Below, one piece after another: positions 58,573 through 64,000 of a stretch of 64,000 nt of DNA. The number at the start of each line of letters is the position of its first letter. Position 1 is the stretch's first letter. The DNA comes from Haloferula sp. BvORR071. GTDB taxonomy: Bacteria > Verrucomicrobiota > Verrucomicrobiia > Verrucomicrobiales > Akkermansiaceae. Made by a program: the position numbers and the translations under genes. Under the pieces are notes generated by a model that was given only the letters and a program-made list of their open reading frames with translations, did no database searches and had not been told where the DNA came from. The stretch is taken from NCBI RefSeq assembly GCF_000739615.1, contig NZ_BATP01000045.1, positions 62,001 through 126,000 of the forward strand, in the 5' to 3' direction.

Positions 58573-59868
58573 TCAGGCGAGTAGCGGGCCGTCGGGTTCC
58601 TTGAGGCGGTCCTTCATCCAATCGGCGAGGTTGAGGACATGGCAGGTTTCCTCGCTCCGGGAGGAGAGGGCCTTGAGCTTGAGCTCCGGCCATTCGCTGC
58701 CGATGACGAGGGCGAAGCGGGCACCGCACTTCTCGGCACTCTGGAATTGCTTGTTCACCTTCGCCGGGGCGAGAGGGATGTCGCAGGAAATCCCGGCGTT
58801 GCGGAGGTCAGCAAGAACCTCCAGGGCCTGGGGGCGCTTTGAATCATCGGCGATCACGACGTAGACCTCGCAGGCGGCAGCATTGCGCTGCATCCATGCG
58901 GACATCAGAAGGTTCGGCTGCGCGGTCTCTTCGATGAGATTGCGGATCACGTAGTCACCCATCGCGAAGCCCGTGGCGGGCATAGAGACGGCACCGTCGG
59001 AGATCGTTTCAACCAGCGTGTCGTAGCGACCTCCGCCAGCGATGGCGCGCATCGACTTCTTCGAGTCGAAGACTTCGAAGACCACGCCGGTGTAGTACGC
59101 CAGTCCTCGTACAATCGAGAGATCCAGCGACAGGAAATCGCCCATGCCGCGGGCTGTCAGTTCTCCGCGAATGGTCTCAAAGGCCTCCGAAGCATTCTCC
59201 GGATTCGCAATGAAGGCATTCACATCGGCGCTGCTCAGACCCAAGGTCGCGAGCTTCTGCTCGGTCGCCTCCGGCTTGTCGCGCTCCAGCTTGTCGATGA
59301 TCTGCAGGAAATCGGTGATGTTCTCCTCCTTCACCCCGCGCTGCGTGGCGAAGTTCACCCATGCCTGCCGGTCGGAGATGCGCACGATGAAGTCGCCCTT
59401 CTCGAACCCGAAAGTAAGCATCGTATCGATCGCCAGCGCGATCAGCTCAGCATCGGCGGTTGGACCGGCTTCGCCGAGGAGGTCCACGTTGAACTGGAAG
59501 AACTCGCGGCCGCGGCCCTTCTGCGGCCGCTCAAAGCGGAAGCACTGGCCGATCTCGAACCACTTCAGCGGCTTCGGGAAATCCCGCTGGTGCTGGGCGA
59601 CCAAGCGCGCCATCGAGGGGGTCACCTCTGGCCGCAAGGTCACGTCTCGGCCACCTTGGTCCTCGAAACGGAAAAGCTGCGAGTTCAACTCCCCGCCGGA
59701 TTTCTTCAGATACAGCGCGGTGTCCTCCAGCAGCGGCGTCTCGTATTCCACGAAGCCGTAGCGGCGTGCTACCGAGCGCCATGTCTCGAACAAATAGTTC
59801 CGGACCGCGGTGTCTTTCGGGAGAAAGTCGCGGAAACCGGGAAGTGCTTGGAGACGAGGAGCTGCCAT
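58573..59868 (-). CDS. hisS: Histidyl-tRNA synthetase
   Basis: 431 residues from ATG 59868 (MAAPRLQALPGFRDFLP); a start 21 bases upstream is also in frame. Class II synthetase with motif 1 at the N-terminus, VTLRPEVTPSMARLV, motif 2 in FRFERPQKGRGREFFQFN, the His-specific LAYYTG sequence, and motif 3 in AIAGGGRYDTLV. The C-terminal anticodon-binding domain ends the protein. It is divergent from recF across a 171-base gap that carries a long inverted repeat. Confidence 0.95.
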   Translation of the reverse strand: MAAPRLQALPGFRDFLPKDTAVRNYLFETWRSVARRYGFVEYETPLLEDTALYLKKSGGELNSQLFRFEDQGGRDVTLRPEVTPSMARLVAQHQRDFPKPLKWFEIGQCFRFERPQKGRGREFFQFNVDLLGEAGPTADAELIALAIDTMLTFGFEKGDFIVRISDRQAWVNFATQRGVKEENITDFLQIIDKLERDKPEATEQKLATLGLSSADVNAFIANPENASEAFETIRGELTARGMGDFLSLDLSIVRGLAYYTGVVFEVFDSKKSMRAIAGGGRYDTLVETISDGAVSMPATGFAMGDYVIRNLIEETAQPNLLMSAWMQRNAAACEVYVVIADDSKRPQALEVLADLRNAGISCDIPLAPAKVNKQFQSAEKCGARFALVIGSEWPELKLKALSSRSEETCHVLNLADWMKDRLKEPDGPLLA

Positions 59869-59926
59869 GAGCGGGCGGGGAGGATGCACGGCGAATCCGG
59901 CATTTCAAGGGCAGAAGCAGCCGGTA

Positions 59927-60035
59927 AAGTTTGCTAGTTTTCAGTTTCCAGTTTTCAGGAACAGCCGGAGAAACTGTCCGCGCGCCACCCCAAGTGCCTT
60001 TCCCTGAGAACTGAACCCTGAAAACCAGCAAACTT
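59927..60035. repeat. 33-base imperfect inverted repeat between hisS and recF
   Basis: Arms 59927-59959 and 60003-60035 are inverted copies with five mismatches in 33 bases, around a 43-base loop. Each arm also contains a direct repetition of a TTTTCAG/CTGAAAAC-like word. The right arm ends 4 bases before the recF start codon, so the structure overlaps its ribosome-binding region. Confidence 0.6.
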
Positions 60036-60039
60036 CTTC

Positions 60040-61113
60040 ATGCTCAGAACCCTCCGCGCCGTTGATTTCCGCTGCTTTTCCGGCCTCGGGCTGGAGATTC
60101 CAGCGGCTGGTGCGGTTTTCACCGGGGACAATGCCCAAGGCAAAACCTCGATTCTGGAGGCTGTCTGCCTGCTGGTCCGCCTGCATTCGCCCCGCACCCG
60201 CCGGATGCCAGCCTTGACCCGGATGGGGACCCCCTCGGGGGGAGGTTTCGGGATTGCGGGGGAGGCATGGGGGATGGAACGCCGGGTGCGCTGGCAAGCG
60301 GGCGGTCTGCAGCTTTCCGCCGATGGCGAGGAGCGGGATGGCCCCGGCGCCTACCTCGCCGATGGCGGGCTGCTGGTCTGGATGGGCAATGAGGACCTCG
60401 ATCTGGTCCGCGGCCCCGCCGAGGGCCGCCGCCGCTACCTCGATTTCGTCGGCTCCCAGATCGAGCCCGGCTACCGCAGCGCCCTCGCCCGCTACCGCCG
60501 TGCCCTGAAGGCCAAAAACCTCCTGCTCAAGGACCCGCGCCCCCGTGAGGAAGAGATCCGCTCTTACGAGGAGGTCATGATCACTGAAGGCGACCTCCTC
60601 GTCGCCGCCCGCGATCGGATCGTCGCCCAACTCCTGCCCCGCGCCGCCACCGCCCAGCGCCAGGTCAGCGGCCGGGAGGAACTGCTCGAACTCGAATACC
60701 GTCCCGCTGGCGGGCACTGCCTGCGCGCCGCGATGGAGCAGGCCCGCGAGCGCGAGCGCCGTCAGCGCCAGAGCTTCGTCGGCCCGCACCGCGATGAACT
60801 CCTGCTCTCCATCAATGGCCTCGTCGCCGCCGAGTTCGCCAGCGAAGGCCAGCAGCGAACCCTCGCCCTCGCCCTCAAGCTGGCCCAAGGCGAAACCCTC
60901 GCCGCCGTCCGTGACAGCCTGCCCGTCTATCTTATCGACGACGTCTTTGGCGAACTCGACCCCGGTCGTCGCAATGCCGTGCTCCACGCCCTGCCCTCCG
61001 CCGCCCAGAAGTGGATCACCACCACCCATCTCGGCTGGCTGGAGGAAGCGCATGGACTTGGAGGAATGGCGCGTTACTCCGTGAGGGCAGGGGAGGTCAC
61101 CACAAATACCTGA
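60040..61113 (+). CDS. recF: DNA replication and repair protein RecF
   Basis: 357 residues. An SMC-like ATPase that loads RecA at gaps together with RecO and RecR. Walker A is GDNAQGKT (residues 29-36), the ABC signature region is ASEGQQRTLALAL, and Walker B is VYLIDDVFGELD. The RHHL..P.R opening and VGPHRDELL fit the family. It is not next to dnaA or dnaN here. The stop overlaps the next gene's start (TGATG), so the VOC gene is coupled to it. Confidence 0.94.
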   Translation: MLRTLRAVDFRCFSGLGLEIPAAGAVFTGDNAQGKTSILEAVCLLVRLHSPRTRRMPALTRMGTPSGGGFGIAGEAWGMERRVRWQAGGLQLSADGEERDGPGAYLADGGLLVWMGNEDLDLVRGPAEGRRRYLDFVGSQIEPGYRSALARYRRALKAKNLLLKDPRPREEEIRSYEEVMITEGDLLVAARDRIVAQLLPRAATAQRQVSGREELLELEYRPAGGHCLRAAMEQARERERRQRQSFVGPHRDELLLSINGLVAAEFASEGQQRTLALALKLAQGETLAAVRDSLPVYLIDDVFGELDPGRRNAVLHALPSAAQKWITTTHLGWLEEAHGLGGMARYSVRAGEVTTNT

Positions 61114-61484
61114 TGTCCTCTTCGCAGCCTCGTCTCAATCTCGTTGTCTTGCGTTCGCCGGATATCCACCGAGCGGCGGAGTTCTATCGCCGCCTCGGCC
61201 TGTCCTTTACTCTCCACAAGCATGGCTCTGGTCCGGAGCACTACGCTTCAGAGAACAGCGGCATGGTCTTCGAGATCTATCCGCTCGGCGCAAAGTCCAC
61301 TCCTACCACCGGCACGCGGATCGGCTTTCGGGTGTACAACGTGGATGCGATCCTTTCAGCGCTCCTAGAGACGGGGACCGAGGTCGTCACCGCTCCCGCG
61401 GACTCCGAATGGGGTCGCCGCGCCGTCGTCCGGGATCGGGACGGTCACTTGGTGGAGCTCGTGGCCCCGGCGGTGGGCGCGTGA
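61113..61484 (+). CDS. VOC-family (glyoxalase-fold) protein
   Basis: 123 residues from ATG 61113, which overlaps the recF stop. The vicinal-oxygen-chelate fold is clear: VLRSPDIHRAAEFYRRLGLS at the N-terminus, then MVFEIYPLG and the C-terminal AVVRDRDGHLVELVAP, with the metal-ligand glutamates typical of glyoxalase/bleomycin-resistance proteins. Substrate unknown. Confidence 0.85.
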   Translation: MSSSQPRLNLVVLRSPDIHRAAEFYRRLGLSFTLHKHGSGPEHYASENSGMVFEIYPLGAKSTPTTGTRIGFRVYNVDAILSALLETGTEVVTAPADSEWGRRAVVRDRDGHLVELVAPAVGA

Positions 61485-61501
61485 TGCGGCACGGGTGGCC
61501 T

Positions 61502-61626
61502 TATGGAGTGCGCGCGGCACGACGCCGCTTTGGCTTGGTGAGGACATGCTCTCCACCAATCCGTGACCTTCAACCACAGCGGCATCTACCCGGAGCCAAA
61601 GCTGCGTTGTGCCGCAGCACTCCATA
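61502..61626. repeat. REP/BIME-like inverted repeat between convergent VOC and sulfatase genes
   Basis: Arms 61502-61535 and 61594-61626 are inverted copies (start TATGGAGTGC, end CTTTGGCT) with one gap and a few mismatches, around a 58-base loop. Each arm has a GCGGCAC..GCCGC self-complementary core. The right arm abuts the sulfatase stop codon. This is the third sequence type of this architecture in the window. Confidence 0.65.
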
Positions 61627-62979
61627 TCACCTCACCCTCCCACCCCACTCCTCCACCAATCCCCGCATCTTCCCGATCTCATCCTTCCACTCCTCATCCC
61701 CGATCCGGTTCTCCACCTCCCCCGGATCCTTCCTCAGATCAAAAAACTCCTCGACCCCATACTCCGGCCAGAGGATGAACTTCGCTTCCTTCGTCACCCA
61801 CGCTTGTGAACTCGGAATGCGCTCTTTGCTCGTGATGGTCGGGTGCTCGTAGTAGAAACCCTCGCGCCATTCCCCACCGCCAGCATAGAGCGGGGAGATG
61901 TCCTTGCCCTGCATCGTCTCCGGCACCTTGGCTCCTGCGGCGGTGAGCAGGGTTTCGGCCAGGTCTACATTCAGGACCAAACGATCGTCCGTCTTCCCCC
62001 GGCGCTCCGCAGGAATCCTTGCATCCTTCACGATCAGCGGCACGCGGATGCTTTCCTCATAGGGATACCATTTGTCCGCCAGGCCATGCTCGCCGTGGAA
62101 GTAACCATTGTCGCCCGTGAAGACCACCAGCGTGTCCTCATATAGCCCTTGGGCCTTCAGCTCGTCCATCACCCGCCCGCAAGTGGTGTCCACCTCCGTG
62201 GCCATGCGGTAGTAGTTTTTCATCATCGCCTGGTATTTCTCCGGCGTATCGAAGCGCCAGCCCCAGCGCGCCCGGCCTTCGTTCTTCGGGTTCTGGAGAA
62301 AGGCGGGCAGTTTCCCGAAGGCTTCCGCGGTGGCGGTCGCAGGTACGGGAATCCTAGTATCCGCATACAGTCCCGTGCTCTCCGGCTGCGGCAGATATTG
62401 CAAGGGGTTCTCATCCTCCGCGTGTGTCGCGAAGAATGCGACGGTCAAGCAGAAGGGTTTGTCCTTCGGTCGCTCTCGCAGGAACTCCAGCGCATCCTGC
62501 TCATTCTTCGCCGTCACATGCACCGGCTTCCCATCATCGCCCTTCAGCCAATGCTTCCCGCTGTAAGCCCGGCCGAAGTCGAAGCCATCCACCGGGAACT
62601 TCCCGCAGTGCCACTTCCCCACATGCCCGGTCCAGTAGCCGTCCTGCCGCAGCAGGGCAGGAAAGGTCTCGGACCACGGAGTCTTGAACATCTCAAAGCT
62701 CCGGTTGCCATGCCGCGACATCCACTGGCCGGTCAAAAGAGAAGCTCGGCTTACCCCACAGATCGAAGTTGTCACGCAGGCATGCGTGAAGCGCAGCCCC
62801 TCCGACGCCAGCGCATCCAGCCGCGGCGTCTTCAGCACCGGATTGCCCGCACAGCCTAGCGTGTCGTGCCGCCAGTCATCCGCATACAGCAACAGGATGT
62901 TCGGCTTTCGCTCTTCCGCTGCTGCCGCGTGCCCCATCGCCATCAGGATCACCCAAAGAACCTTCATGCGCGCCTTCAT
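61627..62979 (-). CDS. Secreted type I sulfatase
   Basis: 450 residues from ATG 62979; ATG 62967 is an alternative. A signal peptide ([14 protein letters not shown]) is followed by the alkaline-phosphatase-fold sulfatase domain. Metal ligands are visible in [13 protein letters not shown] (D34, D35) and in [15 protein letters not shown]. The formylglycine site is [13 protein letters not shown] with C74. The usual C-x-P/A-x-R has V in place of P/A, a variant seen in some heparan-sulfamidase-like Planctomycetes/Verrucomicrobia enzymes. It would release sulfate from polysaccharides outside the cytoplasm. Its start overlaps the stop of the 41-residue gene upstream. Confidence 0.88.
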   Translation of the reverse strand: MKARMKVLWVILMAMGHAAAAEERKPNILLLYADDWRHDTLGCAGNPVLKTPRLDALASEGLRFTHACVTTSICGVSRASLLTGQWMSRHGNRSFEMFKTPWSETFPALLRQDGYWTGHVGKWHCGKFPVDGFDFGRAYSGKHWLKGDDGKPVHVTAKNEQDALEFLRERPKDKPFCLTVAFFATHAEDENPLQYLPQPESTGLYADTRIPVPATATAEAFGKLPAFLQNPKNEGRARWGWRFDTPEKYQAMMKNYYRMATEVDTTCGRVMDELKAQGLYEDTLVVFTGDNGYFHGEHGLADKWYPYEESIRVPLIVKDARIPAERRGKTDDRLVLNVDLAETLLTAAGAKVPETMQGKDISPLYAGGGEWREGFYYEHPTITSKERIPSSQAWVTKEAKFILWPEYGVEEFFDLRKDPGEVENRIGDEEWKDEIGKMRGLVEEWGGRVR

Positions 62980-63101
62980 TCGAAGATCTTTTCGACCAGC
63001 CAGACCCAAGCCCCAAAAATCTTGAAAGCACCCCAAGCGACGCCGATGACAACTAAAAGCATCAGCTCCACATTCGCGGGATAGGGCATGCGTCCCTTCA
63101 T
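62976..63101 (-). CDS. 41-residue membrane peptide coupled to the sulfatase gene
   Basis: An open frame from ATG 63101 to TGA 62976-62978 encodes [16 protein letters not shown] and continues to a single transmembrane helix (about residues 12-36, ending [12 protein letters not shown]). Its stop overlaps the sulfatase start (ATGA), the usual sign of translational coupling. AGG lies 12 bases before the start. No family recognised. An assisting or leader role is plausible but unproven. Confidence 0.5.
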   Translation of the reverse strand: MKGRMPYPANVELMLLVVIGVAWGAFKIFGAWVWLVEKIFE

Positions 63102-63119
63102 GGGGCACAACCTATCGCT

Positions 63120-63446
63120 TCAGCCCCGGAAGTGCAATGCCACCCACACCGCATCCACGGAGGTGGACTCCACCCGGTGGCGCTTGCCGGCAGGGATCAG
63201 CACGTGATCGCCGGCCTTCATCTCCATGACACCCTCGTCTTCGAAGCGCAGGATCGCTTCGCCCTTGGCCAGCAAGACCCATTCGTTGCGCTCCTGATCA
63301 TACCAGAAGCCCTCCGGGCTTGCCGCGCCGCGGGAGATGATCTCTTCCAGTTCGAAGTCGTGCCCTTGAACGCGGGGGATGAAGGATTCCTCACCGGGCC
63401 TACCTTTCTCGTGTTCCCCCAGTCTTCCTTTCCGCATCTCCACCAT
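63120..63446 (-). CDS. Cupin-domain protein
   Basis: 108 residues from ATG 63446; a TTG at 63473 and an ATG at 63437 are also in frame. A single cupin barrel: ISRGAASPEGFWYDQERNEW is followed by VLLAKGEAILRF, MKAGDHVLIPAGKRHRVEST and VWVALHF. Metal-binding is partial (H of GKRHRV and a Glu in motif 1), as in the common small stand-alone cupins of this type. Function unknown. Its gene is 18 bases upstream of the 41-residue gene on the same strand. Confidence 0.8.
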   Translation of the reverse strand: MVEMRKGRLGEHEKGRPGEESFIPRVQGHDFELEEIISRGAASPEGFWYDQERNEWVLLAKGEAILRFEDEGVMEMKAGDHVLIPAGKRHRVESTSVDAVWVALHFRG

Positions 63447-63493
63447 CCGGCCGCTTGGAAACTGCGAGTTCAAGGCAGGAATCGAGGTGCCAT

Positions 63494-64000
63494 TTATTCC
63501 CCGCCACGCTCCACTGGCGTCAGGGAAACTGAAATCTCCTTCCCGTCGCGCTTCAGCTTCACGGGGGAGGGGACTCCCGGGCGCAGGAAGTAAAATGCAT
63601 TCACCGCATCGGCATAGTCGGCCAGCGGCCGTGTGCCTACCGAGAGCAGCACATCTCCGGTTTGGATTCCGGCGCGATCCGAAGGCGAGCCTTCCTGAAC
63701 GCCCCGGACTTCCGGAGTGACCGTTTGTGGCAGCAATTTCAGGCCGATCCAGCCCCGCGAGACCTTGCCACTGCCTTGGACATCCTCGACCACGCGCTTC
63801 ACCACGTCGGCAGGGATTGCATAGCCAGCCTTTGGCCCCGCTGCTTGGAAAGCGATTGCGACGACGGCCCCCGTCCCATCCAGCAGGGGCGTCCCGGTCG
63901 GCGGGACATTGCCGGTGTAGTCGATCTTCAGCAGCGAGAGCGGCAGCATCTTGCCGTTCACCTGCTTGAGCCAGCCGCTCGCGCGACCGCTGCCGCCGCT
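63494..64000 (-). CDS. HtrA-like PDZ protein, 5' end outside the window
   Basis: 169 visible residues; the frame runs off the window edge. The visible part is the C-terminal end of a trypsin-like domain followed by a PDZ domain (residues from GWIGLKLLPQTVTPEVRGVQ, with QEGSPSDRAGIQTGDVLLSV). Where HtrA has GNSGGPLL, the sequence reads PPTGTPLLDGTGAVVAIAF, so the catalytic serine is replaced by threonine. AGPKAGYAIPADVVKRVVED fits HtrA after that point. It may be an inactive, regulatory HtrA-like protein. The N-terminal His and Asp cannot be checked here. Confidence 0.75.
   Translation of the reverse strand, partial: SGGSGRASGWLKQVNGKMLPLSLLKIDYTGNVPPTGTPLLDGTGAVVAIAFQAAGPKAGYAIPADVVKRVVEDVQGSGKVSRGWIGLKLLPQTVTPEVRGVQEGSPSDRAGIQTGDVLLSVGTRPLADYADAVNAFYFLRPGVPSPVKLKRDGKEISVSLTPVERGGE

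Noticed and set aside
1-64000. tRNA, rRNA, insertion sequences, prophage
   Set aside because: No clover-leaf gene, rRNA segment, transposase or phage gene was recognised by eye; a covariance-model scan would be needed to exclude small RNAs.

Overview
The window is GC-rich, densely coded DNA that looks like a member of Verrucomicrobiota, probably Verrucomicrobiales and Luteolibacter- or Haloferula-like. This is inferred from the gene families, not from a marker gene. The clues are a DUF1800/DUF1501 pair, an autotransporter-associated beta-strand repeat (PATR) protein, a PEP-CTERM protein, sulfatase and squalene-cyclase-fold secreted proteins, and an Alternative Complex III (ACIII) operon. No rRNA, tRNA, CRISPR array, phage or insertion sequence was seen, and no gap between genes exceeds 300 bases.

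Layout. 1-9.3 kb: a truncated gene end, a phospholipase-D/cardiolipin-synthase-like enzyme, a beta-propeller-like protein, two coupled squalene-cyclase-fold secreted proteins, and a large transglutaminase/DUF2126 protein. 9.4-21 kb: the PATR protein, several unrecognised membrane or secreted proteins, and a secreted trypsin-like protease with pre-peptidase domains. 21.2-39.2 kb: one long plus-strand respiratory operon, starting just after a CRP/FNR-type palindrome and ending at a strong intrinsic terminator. It encodes actABCDEF, a cbb3-like set (monoheme cytochrome c, CcoN-like, CcoO-like, monoheme CcoP-like), then a canonical aa3-type oxidase with subunits I, III, IV, two tiny membrane proteins and II. 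39.2-46 kb: a PchR-like AraC regulator divergent from a probable iron/heme acquisition cluster (PEP-CTERM protein, DUF6607 protein, heme-type TonB receptor, DNRLRE protein). 46-54.7 kb: a small secreted protease and a minus-strand operon of DUF1800, unknown, DUF1501 and pseudopilin-like genes. 54.8-64 kb: DUF3293, ATP-grasp, DUF3592, aspS, hisS, recF, a VOC protein, a 41-residue membrane peptide coupled to a sulfatase, a cupin, and a truncated HtrA/PDZ protein.

How it works together. ACIII oxidises quinol and passes electrons through monoheme cytochromes c to the aa3 oxidase, whose subunit I keeps every heme and copper ligand. The unexpected part is the cbb3-like module between them. Its CcoN-like subunit aligns well with real CcoN but has lost all three CuB histidines, the catalytic tyrosine, the high-spin heme ligand and one low-spin heme ligand. 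It therefore cannot be an ordinary O2 or NO reductase, and may be a structural or electron-relay part of an ACIII-oxidase supercomplex. The oxidase subunit III also carries an insertion of roughly 340-370 residues, predicted periplasmic. These two features are the best candidates for undescribed biology here. Secondary signals are three different REP/BIME-like inverted repeats between genes, an in-frame stop near the end of the DUF6607 gene, and a degenerate 9-bp repeat running from one gene's stop into the next gene's start.
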